Source of the DNA: Gammaproteobacteria bacterium
GTDB taxonomy: Bacteria > Pseudomonadota > Gammaproteobacteria > Eutrophobiales > Eutrophobiaceae
Assembly (NCBI GenBank): GCA_003645215.1
Contig: QNEM01000036.1
Span: 1 to 11,701 of the forward strand
Length of the DNA: 11,701 bases
Direction: 5' to 3'
How positions within the stretch are numbered: the stretch's first letter is position 1; the number at the start of each line of letters is the position of its first letter. The position numbers and the translations under genes were made by a program. The notes below the pieces were generated by a model that did not search any database, was not told the DNA's origin, and worked only from the letters and a program-made list of their open reading frames with translations. This document shows, piece by piece, positions 5,903 through 11,701 of the stretch.

Positions 5903-7069
5903 TTATTGAGAAATATAAGCACTCAGTGTGCCATTACTGCTGTATGCGTAGACAATTTCCTCGAACGCCACAGGGGGTGCTAATAATGGATCCTTTGAAA
6001 CCCGTGTGCGCGCAACAAACTGACCATTGCTCTTATCCATCCAGTGTAAATAACCTTCCAGATCGCCAACAACGACAAGTTCGCCAATAACAGCAGGTGC
6101 TGTTGCGCGCCTGGCGTACAAATTCTCCTGTTTCCATACAGAATTACCAGTTGATCGTTCCAGTGCCCATATGTAGCTTTGGTCATCTGTGATATAGATA
6201 TTATTCTCGTCAGCGGTGAGTCCCGCGTAGGAAGAAATATCACGTGCCCACGTGATCCGCCCATCTTCCAGGGCAACCGATGCTACACGTCCCTGAAATG
6301 TCGCAACATAAATGTCATTACCAATAATCACAGGATCCGAATCGATATCAACCATTCTTTCCAACTGAGAACGACCAGATGCCAGTGACACGCTTGTCTC
6401 CCAGATTAACTTTCCAGTATGTAATTCAATCGCAGAAATACGACCACCATCAAAACCGGCAATGACTATATCACCCGTTATAACCGGATTACTGGTGCCG
6501 CGTAGTGTTAATGAAGGCACAGTACGATCGTAGACCCACAGACGTCTTCCATCATATGCATCAAGCCCAAATATTTTGCCATCGATTGTACGTGTTACAA
6601 CAACACCATAGGCTTCCTGTGGTGCAGCCAGAACTTCACTGGAGACTTTTGCCTGCCACAGAAATTCTCCACTTTCGCTTGTATATGCCAGTACGTCGCC
6701 TTCCTCTGAACCAATCATGGTGAGTGTTTCACTGGAACCTGGCCCACCGGTAATATTCATATCCGCATCACTTTCCCAAAGCCTGTTGCCACTGGTGGCA
6801 TCAATGGCTACCAGATTACCGCGAACATCTGCAACAAAGACTTTACCTTGAATGTGAGAAGGTGTGAGCTTGAGGTATTGTTTGGTAGAACCCTTGCCCG
6901 TATCCTTCGACCAGAGCTGTATAATCTCTACAAGCGTCTGAAATTCCACTAAAGGAGTAGGTGGTACGGTATTGTCCGCGTCACTACCTATTAGCCCCTG
7001 TACAGCACTACATCCCGATAATAAAACCAGTGCCAGGGCGAACAATAAATAACGACTGCTTGATAGCAT
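5903..7069 (-). CDS. bamB: Outer membrane assembly lipoprotein BamB (PQQ-like beta-propeller)
   Basis: BamB is a lipoprotein of the BAM complex that binds BamA POTRA domains and helps hand over outer-membrane proteins. The 388-residue precursor has lipobox LLSGC with C20 as the lipidated cysteine. The mature part shows repeated propeller blade motifs of the form GxVxAlDxxtGxxlW, for example near 84-98, 124-138, 164-178, 209-223 and 260-274. Residues placed at the BamA contact in E. coli BamB (L192, L194, R195, D246, D248) have counterparts with the same spacing here: L187, L189, R190 in SLTLRGTSNP, and D241, D243 in MVDIDSDP. The start overlaps the yfgM stop as TGATG, which implies translational coupling; der follows 14 nt later. 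All of this is the conserved gammaproteobacterial arrangement, so the assignment is firm. Confidence 0.97.
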   Translation of the reverse strand: MLSSSRYLLFALALVLLSGCSAVQGLIGSDADNTVPPTPLVEFQTLVEIIQLWSKDTGKGSTKQYLKLTPSHIQGKVFVADVRGNLVAIDATSGNRLWESDADMNITGGPGSSETLTMIGSEEGDVLAYTSESGEFLWQAKVSSEVLAAPQEAYGVVVTRTIDGKIFGLDAYDGRRLWVYDRTVPSLTLRGTSNPVITGDIVIAGFDGGRISAIELHTGKLIWETSVSLASGRSQLERMVDIDSDPVIIGNDIYVATFQGRVASVALEDGRITWARDISSYAGLTADENNIYITDDQSYIWALERSTGNSVWKQENLYARRATAPAVIGELVVVGDLEGYLHWMDKSNGQFVARTRVSKDPLLAPPVAFEEIVYAYSSNGTLSAYISQ

Positions 7070-7713
7070 CAGAGCTGGTTAGTTCCAAGGTCATCCAGTT
7101 TCATTTGCACAACAGGTTGATTACCACGAATGCTATTTTGTGTTGCCAATGCCTGTGTATAGGCATCTTCGGCAGCTTTTGCATCCCCTTGCTGCAACAA
7201 AATATCGCCACGCAACTCATAATAACTTGATGCAAATTTCCCTGGCTCAGCCTTTTCAAGCAAAGACAAGGCAGCGTCTTTATCACCTTCAGTTAGCAAT
7301 AAACGCGAAAGTCGCAACCTGGCTATATGCCTGAATTCATCGTTATTTGTATTATCAAGAACCCTCTGAAGATGGAGTTTTGCAGAATGAATATCATCCT
7401 TCTCCACTGCTTCGCGTGCCTGTAGCAGTGATGAGAAAGTCGAATATGGCGTTGATTTGTAGTCCTGGTTTAACTGGTCTGCGATTGCCTCTATTTCAGT
7501 ATCTTTGCCTTTCTCTTCGCGGATATCTACGGTCATCTGCTCATAAAGATCGGAGGCTTTTTCCCCCTGTACCACAAGGTGATCCTGCCAGCCTCGCCAA
7601 CCGAATATGGCAATCAGGCCCAGGGCAATACCACCAACGATTGATTTACCGTTCTCATTCCACCACTTTTTCAGTTGTTCAACCTGTTCTTCGTCTGTTC
7701 TATAACCTTCCAA
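7069..7713 (-). CDS. yfgM: YfgM-type inner-membrane TPR protein, TTG start
   Basis: The protein has a short cytoplasmic N-terminus, one membrane segment (about residues 24-43, GKSIVGGIALGLIAIFGW) and a periplasmic TPR-like domain, the YfgM/TPR_21 plan. In E. coli YfgM associates with the SecYEG translocon and the chaperone PpiD; a similar role here is inferred. I choose TTG at 7713 (214 aa). A strong Shine-Dalgarno GGAGGAG (7726-7720) sits 6 nt before it, and the resulting MEGYRTDEEQVEQLKKWW lines up with the E. coli start MEIYENENDQVEAVKRFF. An in-frame TTG at 7728 would add five residues but places the Shine-Dalgarno inside the gene. The stop overlaps the bamB ATG as TGATG. The gene follows hisS after 125 nt that hold a hairpin and a possible promoter. 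Confidence 0.93.
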   Translation of the reverse strand: MEGYRTDEEQVEQLKKWWNENGKSIVGGIALGLIAIFGWRGWQDHLVVQGEKASDLYEQMTVDIREEKGKDTEIEAIADQLNQDYKSTPYSTFSSLLQAREAVEKDDIHSAKLHLQRVLDNTNNDEFRHIARLRLSRLLLTEGDKDAALSLLEKAEPGKFASSYYELRGDILLQQGDAKAAEDAYTQALATQNSIRGNQPVVQMKLDDLGTNQL

Positions 7714-7719
7714 AATACT

Positions 7720-7726
7720 CTCCTCC
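7720..7726 (-). promoter_or_regulatory. Strong ribosome binding site fixing the yfgM start
   Basis: GGAGGAG on the minus strand lies 6 nt before TTG at 7713. It is among the best Shine-Dalgarno matches in the window and argues against the alternative TTG at 7728, which lies upstream of it. Confidence 0.8.
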
Positions 7727-7731
7727 AAAAT

Positions 7732-7767
7732 TTATTCCCCGGCATTCTGGTGAATATCGGGGAATAA
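7732..7767 (-). other. Long inverted repeat in the hisS-yfgM gap
   Basis: TTATTCCCCG (7732-7741) and CGGGGAATAA (7758-7767) form a perfect 10-bp inverted repeat with a 16-nt loop; within the loop ATTC and GAAT can pair again around TGGT. In the minus-strand RNA the structure ends 5 nt before the yfgM Shine-Dalgarno and is followed by ATTTTGG, not a long U-run. It could be a partial hisS terminator, an RNA processing or stability element, or a translation control hairpin for yfgM. Confidence 0.5.
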
Positions 7768-7783
7768 TAAACTTAGCTGCCGG

Positions 7784-7812
7784 ATGATAATGATGCTTGA
7801 GACATCGTGCAA
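7784..7812 (-). promoter_or_regulatory. Possible internal promoter for yfgM-bamB-der
   Basis: On the minus strand TTGCAC (7812-7807) and TATCAT (7789-7784) are separated by exactly 17 nt. The -10 matches the consensus at 5 of 6 positions, the -35 only at TTG. Transcription would start near 7777, just before the inverted repeat. The spacing is ideal but the -35 is weak, so this is a candidate only. Confidence 0.35.
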
Positions 7813-7838
7813 TGGTCTATGTAAAACACTTCAGGTAA

Positions 7839-9113
7839 TTATTGAATGTTTTTTGCCAGTTTTTCGCCAATATTGTCCCAGGAAACGGTTTCCTGCCCAG
7901 ACTTGTCTCTTAATGATTTGAAGCCCACGGTCTGATTTTTCACCTCATCACTACCCAGGATCAGGGCGAATAGTGCACCGGATTTATCCGCACGTTTGAA
8001 CTGATTCTTGAAACTCCCACCACCGCAATGGCTCATGAGCCTTAGTTGTGGCAACTGATCACGCAAATTCTCCGCCAGTTTCATACCGGCAGCAGTAACC
8101 CCCTCTTCAGTAGACAGGATAAAATAGGCATGCAGCGGCTGTGCTTCAATATCACAGCCACTAGTTTCAATCAGCGCCATCAGGCGTTCCATACCCAGCG
8201 CAAAGCCGAAGGCAGGGACGTGTTTACCACCAAAATGTTCGATCAGCCCATTATAGCGGCCACCTGCGCAAACAGTGCCTTGTGCACCGAGCTGATCAGT
8301 AACCCACTCAAAGACGGTTTGTCCATAATAATCCAGGCCACGTACAAGCCGTGGATTGATCTCATAGGGGATGCCTGACTCATCCAGTATATTTTTTAGT
8401 TGTTCAAAATGTATTGCAGATTCCTCGTCCAGATGATCCTTCATCATGGGTGCTGCCTTGATCAATTCCTGCATGTCCAGATTTTTACTATCAAGAATAC
8501 GTAGCGGGTTTGTGTGCAGCCTGCGTTGGCTGTCTTCATCCAGTTGTTCTTCATGTTGTGAAAAATAGTTTATCAGTATCTCACGATACCCGGCCCTTGC
8601 CTGAGCGGTCCCCAGAGAATTCAGTTCCAGGCGAATATCTTTCAGCCCAAGTGCCCGCCACAGGCGTGCGCTTAATATAATCAGTTCAGCATCTATGTCC
8701 GGGCCATCAAAACCAAAGGCCTCGACACCAATCTGGTGAAATTGTCTTTGCCTGCCTTTTTGTGGCCTTTCATGTCTGAACATGGGGCCCATATACCAGA
8801 GTTTTTGTGTCTGATTATGGAACAAGCCATGTTCAATTCCTGCCCTGACACAGCTTGCTGTGCCTTCTGGTCGCAGGGTCAGACTATCGCCATTACGATC
8901 ATCAAAGCTGTACATTTCCTTGGCAACTATATCGGTCTGCTCACCTATGGATCGGGCGAATAGCTCTGTTTTCTCGAGCACCGGCATACGGATCTCCTGA
9001 TAGCCATAATTATTCAGGATTTCTGTAATTTTCCTTTCTACAAATTGCCAGTGGCCAGTCTCATGCGGCAGAATATCTGACATGCCACGAATGGCTTGTA
9101 ATTTCTCAGACAA
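7839..9113 (-). CDS. hisS: Histidyl-tRNA synthetase, TTG start
   Basis: This class II aminoacyl-tRNA synthetase charges tRNA-His. At 424 residues it equals E. coli HisRS in length. Motif 2 is MFRHERPQKGRQRQFHQIG (111-129), the histidine-specific motifs are LVRGLDYYGQTVFEW (256-270) and AGGRYNGLIEHFGG (283-296), and motif 3 is FGFALGMERL (302-311). The C-terminal anticodon-binding domain covers about 325-424 and includes CGGGSFKNQFKRADKSGA. The start is TTG at 9113: the N-terminus SEKLQAIRGMSDILP then aligns with E. coli AKNIQAIRGMNDYLP, and GGGAG lies 6 nt upstream. The next in-frame ATG is M11, inside the conserved motif, and is too late. ispG, usually directly upstream, is absent; hisS has its own promoter candidate in the gap. 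It is followed by yfgM, as in E. coli. Confidence 0.98.
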   Translation of the reverse strand: MSEKLQAIRGMSDILPHETGHWQFVERKITEILNNYGYQEIRMPVLEKTELFARSIGEQTDIVAKEMYSFDDRNGDSLTLRPEGTASCVRAGIEHGLFHNQTQKLWYMGPMFRHERPQKGRQRQFHQIGVEAFGFDGPDIDAELIILSARLWRALGLKDIRLELNSLGTAQARAGYREILINYFSQHEEQLDEDSQRRLHTNPLRILDSKNLDMQELIKAAPMMKDHLDEESAIHFEQLKNILDESGIPYEINPRLVRGLDYYGQTVFEWVTDQLGAQGTVCAGGRYNGLIEHFGGKHVPAFGFALGMERLMALIETSGCDIEAQPLHAYFILSTEEGVTAAGMKLAENLRDQLPQLRLMSHCGGGSFKNQFKRADKSGALFALILGSDEVKNQTVGFKSLRDKSGQETVSWDNIGEKLAKNIQ

Positions 9114-9159
9114 GACTTTCTCCCGGGGAGTGAATCATTTTGATATTTGTGTGGGTCAT
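9106..9159 (-). other. Possible 17-codon upstream reading frame overlapping the hisS start
   Basis: On the minus strand an ATG at 9159 opens a frame encoding MTHTNIKMIHSPGESLV, ending in TGA at 9106. It contains two CAC histidine codons, runs over the hisS Shine-Dalgarno and ends 8 nt inside hisS in another frame. Ribosomes translating it would pass the hisS initiation site. There is no Shine-Dalgarno, and the predicted transcript start is only about 9 nt upstream, so translation is uncertain. Two histidines in 17 codons is far from the histidine run of a classical his leader. Confidence 0.2.
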
Positions 9160-9321
9160 AATAATTAGTGCGCCAGTATACCAGCGTGTCAGTAAATATG
9201 AGTCATTATGTGGCAGTTATGAGGGCCTGCTCCGGATACAGAAATTCAGGAAAACTCACTGGACTGATGGATGTAGCTTATGACGCTTTAGTGAACACGC
9301 CAATAAGATTATTCCGGGAAA
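9114..9321 (-). other. rodZ-hisS intergenic region, usual site of ispG
   Basis: These 208 nt separate rodZ from hisS. In E. coli and Pseudomonas-like genomes ispG occupies this place. I see no ispG remnant: no [4Fe-4S] cysteine motif or family sequence in any frame. The region holds the hisS promoter candidate and the short upstream frame. I find no convincing intrinsic terminator after rodZ. A plus-strand frame at 9168-9389 overlaps rodZ and looks accidental. Confidence 0.7.
9175..9183 (-). promoter_or_regulatory. Extended -10 promoter candidate for hisS
   Basis: On the minus strand TGGTATACT (9183-9175) is an exact extended -10 arrangement (TGn followed by TATACT). The -35 region at 17 nt reads ACTCAT and is poor, which an extended -10 can offset. 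The bases after the -10 (GGCGCAC) form a GC-rich discriminator. Transcription would start near 9168, giving a leader of about 55 nt to the TTG of hisS. Confidence 0.55.
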
Positions 9322-10245
9322 TTACTCTAGTAGGAAACGGGCAACACCTGCTTTGGTATATTCGCTGGTATCGAAAGCATTACCATTGAAGTTGACCGAA
9401 ACAGCCCTGGCATTACCAAGCTTGACTGATAATGGTGCTGTGCCAGTGATGCTGATGATTTCACCGGGTTTGGCAAGAGAACGGTAGAGCCTCTCACCTG
9501 AAGCATCAAAAACCTCGATCCAGGACTCAGCGCTTAATTCCAGTTTTAAGGTATCTGAACCTGCCGGAGCATTTGGATTTGCCGGAGTGGTCAAATTTGT
9601 TTGTGCATCCAGAATCAGTGAATCATCTAATGAATCCTCTATTGATAAAATATCCTCGGATTCTGTCTCATCAGATTCGTCTAAATCAACAATCTTTATA
9701 TTTATTAGCTCATCCTGGTCCAGCTCATCTATTTCAGACGCCTCGACTATTTTCGGATGATTGACAACATCATAAGTGTAGGTAAAGCACCCTGGATACT
9801 TGCCCCCTTCACTGGTCTTCATATTAAATGAGAAGAAACCAGGATTGACAATGTTCTGGCCCTGCCACCAGGCAATCAACAAAAAAACTAGTGTAAAAGT
9901 AACCAGGTAAGTCATCGCCTTGACCGGTTTATCCCTGCTGCTTGCCTGAACCACAGGTTTCACATCGGGCAGAATCTCCGGAGGTGCTTCGGCTATCCCT
10001 TCGTATATGCGAATAAGCTTGTCTGCATCCAGGTTAACGGCACGCGCATAACTTCTGATGTAACCTCTGACATAGGTTGGTGCAGGTAGATTATCGAAAT
10101 CATTGCTGTCCAGTGACGCAATAATTTGTTCATTCAGGTTGAGCCTGGAGGAAATATCTTTTTGCGATAGCGATAACTTCTCTCTGGCACTGGTGAGTAT
10201 CCCCCCAAGTTTGCTACTGTTATTTAATTGATCTTCTACCATCAT
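9322..10245 (-). CDS. rodZ: Cell-shape protein RodZ
   Basis: RodZ is a bitopic inner-membrane protein that links MreB filaments to the elongation machinery. The 307-residue protein has the expected order: a cytoplasmic helix-turn-helix of the Cro/C1-like type at about 13-75 (LGGILTSAREKLSLSQKDIS, then PAPTYVRGYIRSYARAVNLD at 54-73), a basic stretch before the membrane (RDKPVK), one membrane segment at about 111-128, a periplasmic linker and a C-terminal DUF4115 domain at about 231-305 (SAESWIEVFDASGERLYRSL). The linker is strikingly acidic between 171 and 213. A lone cysteine, C153, lies just outside the membrane. Two adjacent ATGs (10245, 10242) could both start it; neither has a strong Shine-Dalgarno. 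It follows the pilus lipoprotein gene after 31 nt. The assignment rests on domain order and on the rlmN-pilF-rodZ context. Confidence 0.93.
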   Translation of the reverse strand: MMVEDQLNNSSKLGGILTSAREKLSLSQKDISSRLNLNEQIIASLDSNDFDNLPAPTYVRGYIRSYARAVNLDADKLIRIYEGIAEAPPEILPDVKPVVQASSRDKPVKAMTYLVTFTLVFLLIAWWQGQNIVNPGFFSFNMKTSEGGKYPGCFTYTYDVVNHPKIVEASEIDELDQDELINIKIVDLDESDETESEDILSIEDSLDDSLILDAQTNLTTPANPNAPAGSDTLKLELSAESWIEVFDASGERLYRSLAKPGEIISITGTAPLSVKLGNARAVSVNFNGNAFDTSEYTKAGVARFLLE

Positions 10246-10276
10246 TTATATCTTCTGTAACATCTATCTTGCAAAG

Positions 10277-11038
10277 TCATTTTTCTAACAAGCTGGCTTC
10301 TTTGCTCTGTGGAAATTTATTCTTCAGTAACAATTCGTAACTGGCCAGTAAGTTTTTATCGCCTAGCTCCCTTTCTATATTAATACCGAGCCAGAGACTT
10401 TTTGCTGTATGTTGACTAATTTCAAGGTAACGCTGTAGATATGCCCTTGCCGACATATAACTGGCGTTAGTATATGAAATTTGTGCCATTTGTATCAAGG
10501 CAACGGCAACCCCTGGATTTTGTTCCAGTGCACTTCTGAAATACCTTTCAGCGGTCTCTAGATTACCCTGAGCCATAGCGCAGGTGCCTGCATTTGCAAG
10601 TGCGGTCTCCGGCGTTGAATATAGTGGATTTCGTGCAGCTTTCAAAAAAGATGCTTCTGCTTCATCGTAGCGGCCTTCCTGGCAAAGGAATTGACCATAG
10701 TTATTCAGGGTGGAAGCATCCGAGCTATTCAAGCGCAGGGCATGCTGGTAATTGGCTTCTGCCTTCACTTTATCACCAAGCCGCTGGTATAAAATTGCCA
10801 GTGTATTGTATGTAGGCGGATAATTTTCATCTGCCTCTCGGGCCTTCTCGAGTTTAGACAATGCTTTTTCGTATTGACCCAGGCGTAAATACTCGACACC
10901 AAGATTTAGATTAACCGCGGCAACGTCATTGGTTCCGGTAGTTGGTCTGATCGCTCCTGACCCTGAACTGTCTGTCGTTTGATTACAGGCAATTAAGCCG
11001 AGACAAAGAAGAAGATTGATGAGAGCAATTTTTCTCAT
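10277..11038 (-). CDS. pilW: Type IV pilus biogenesis TPR lipoprotein PilW/PilF
   Basis: The 253-residue precursor begins with a lipoprotein signal peptide, lipobox LIAC with C18 lipidated. The mature part is a series of tetratricopeptide repeats from about residue 40: examples are NLGVEYLRLGQYEKALSKLE (45-64), YNTLAILYQRLGDKVKAEAN (77-96), NNYGQFLCQEGRYDEAEASF (112-131) and GTCAMAQGNLETAERYFRSA (151-170). Length, TPR content and position between rlmN and rodZ match the pilotin PilF of Pseudomonas (called PilW elsewhere), which carries the secretin PilQ to the outer membrane. That function is inferred, and no other pilus gene is in view. Its ATG overlaps the rlmN stop by four bases (ATGA), so translation is probably coupled to rlmN. 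Confidence 0.9.
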   Translation of the reverse strand: MRKIALINLLLCLGLIACNQTTDSSGSGAIRPTTGTNDVAAVNLNLGVEYLRLGQYEKALSKLEKAREADENYPPTYNTLAILYQRLGDKVKAEANYQHALRLNSSDASTLNNYGQFLCQEGRYDEAEASFLKAARNPLYSTPETALANAGTCAMAQGNLETAERYFRSALEQNPGVAVALIQMAQISYTNASYMSARAYLQRYLEISQHTAKSLWLGINIERELGDKNLLASYELLLKNKFPQSKEASLLEK

Positions 11039-11701
11039 GCCTGATTATCCATTTTCTGGTGCTGGTGTTTCTTCGCCCGTGCCATGACCTTGCCAACCAG
11101 TTGGCCACAGGCCGCGTCGATATCTTCACCCCTGGTTTTGCGCGTGATAGTGAAAATACCACCTTTTATCAAGATGTCCCTGAATTTGTCGATTACACCC
11201 GTACTGGAACATTTGTATTCAGTTCCAGGAAAGGGGTTGAAAGGGATCAGATTAATCTTTGCGGGGATTCCATTCATTAGCTTAACAAGCATACGAGCCT
11301 CGGCTTCACTATCATTAATGCCGTTCAGCATAACATATTCGAAAGTGATGGTATCTACAGCGCGGATTTTTGCATATCTTCTGCATGCTTCCATTAACTC
11401 TGCAATGGGATAGCTTTTGTTAATAGGTACCAGCTTGTTACGCAGTTCATCATTAGTTGCATGTAATGAGATGGCCAGGCTGACATCACTTGTTTCTGCC
11501 AGTTTATCAATTGCCGGGACCAGACCTGATGTACTCAAGGTGACCCGTCTGCGTGAAAGTCCATAGGCGTGATCTTCCTTCATCAGATTCATGGCACTGA
11601 CGACATTGTCAAAATTAAGCATTGGTTCGCCCATGCCCATCATGACGATATTACTGATAGTACGATTTTTATGCTCATAGTCTCCCAGTGCCTGACTGGC
11701 A
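11035..11701 (-). CDS. rlmN: 23S rRNA (adenine2503-C2)/tRNA methyltransferase RlmN, 5' part beyond the window
   Basis: The frame is open to the right edge and ends with TGA at 11037-11035, giving the C-terminal 221 residues of RlmN, a radical SAM enzyme that methylates C2 of A2503 in 23S rRNA and A37 in some tRNAs. Visible family marks are MMGMGEPMLNFDNV, RRRVTLSTSGLVPAIDKLA, LAISLHATNDELR, KINLIPFNPFPGTEY and the C-terminal GEDIDAACGQL. The cysteine in that last motif (codon at 11107-11109) matches C355 of E. coli, which forms the covalent intermediate with the RNA. The CxxxCxxC cluster motif should lie upstream, outside the window, so the completeness of the gene cannot be judged. ATG at 11643 is internal and is not the true start. 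The stop overlaps the pilW start by four bases. Confidence 0.97.
   Translation of the reverse strand, partial: ASQALGDYEHKNRTISNIVMMGMGEPMLNFDNVVSAMNLMKEDHAYGLSRRRVTLSTSGLVPAIDKLAETSDVSLAISLHATNDELRNKLVPINKSYPIAELMEACRRYAKIRAVDTITFEYVMLNGINDSEAEARMLVKLMNGIPAKINLIPFNPFPGTEYKCSSTGVIDKFRDILIKGGIFTITRKTRGEDIDAACGQLVGKVMARAKKHQHQKMDNQA

Noticed and set aside
7347..7787. A 146-codon plus-strand frame
   Set aside because: It is antisense to yfgM and the hisS-yfgM gap, with no ribosome binding site or family likeness.
8046..8378. A 110-codon plus-strand frame
   Set aside because: It is a shadow of hisS on the opposite strand, across conserved HisRS motifs.
9168..9389. A 73-codon plus-strand frame across the rodZ-hisS gap
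   Set aside because: It overlaps the hisS promoter and the rodZ 3' end, has no Shine-Dalgarno and shows no family features; it is not an ispG remnant.
11035..11643. RlmN starting at ATG 11643
   Set aside because: The same frame continues upstream with conserved RlmN sequence to the window edge, so this ATG is internal.
1..11701. A mobile element, CRISPR array, defence island or other undescribed multi-gene system
   Set aside because: Nearly all DNA is covered by well-known core genes in conserved order; no transposase, integrase, spaced repeats or unknown multi-gene cluster is visible, and I saw no tRNA or rRNA gene by eye.

Overview
The window reads as a chromosomal housekeeping segment of a gammaproteobacterium. 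The support is gene order and family: RlmN, a PilF/PilW-type pilus TPR lipoprotein, RodZ, HisRS, YfgM, BamB and Der lie in the usual gammaproteobacterial order, and GcvR, Bcp, DapA and BamC form a second block also known from that class. The pilF/pilW gene between rlmN and rodZ is the arrangement seen in piliated, Pseudomonas-like lineages rather than in E. coli. By eye the DNA is of moderate to low G+C with AT-rich intergenic gaps. I cannot name a genus.

Layout. (1) Positions 1-2106, minus strand: gcvR, then bcp, then a PIN-PhoH (PhoH2/YlaK-type) gene that runs off the left edge, in a tight series with gaps of about 30 nt. (2) Positions 2107-2404: divergent control region carrying the dapA promoter and a candidate operator. 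(3) Positions 2405-4446, plus strand: dapA and bamC, separated by a degenerate 15-nt tandem repeat that carries a chain of in-frame stop codons. (4) Positions 4447-4490: a short convergent gap with a small hairpin. (5) Positions 4491-11701, minus strand, in transcription order: rlmN (5' part outside the window), pilW/pilF, rodZ, a 208-nt gap with the hisS promoter, hisS, a gap with a hairpin and possible promoter, then yfgM, bamB and der.

Function. Two outer-membrane assembly lipoproteins, BamB and BamC, are encoded on either side of der, in convergent operons. YfgM (inner-membrane TPR protein), RodZ (cell shape) and the pilus lipoprotein add an envelope theme. RlmN, HisRS and Der serve translation and ribosome assembly. 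DapA supplies diaminopimelate and lysine, so also peptidoglycan. GcvR and Bcp belong to glycine-cleavage control and peroxide defence.

Points that differ from the textbook arrangement: ispG is absent from its usual place between rodZ and hisS; hisS and yfgM both begin with TTG behind strong Shine-Dalgarno sequences; the dapA and hisS promoters share a TATACT -10 and a GC-rich discriminator. I see no phage, transposon, CRISPR, toxin-antitoxin or defence locus, and no convincing unknown multi-gene system. The novelty here is in small regulatory structures and gene order.
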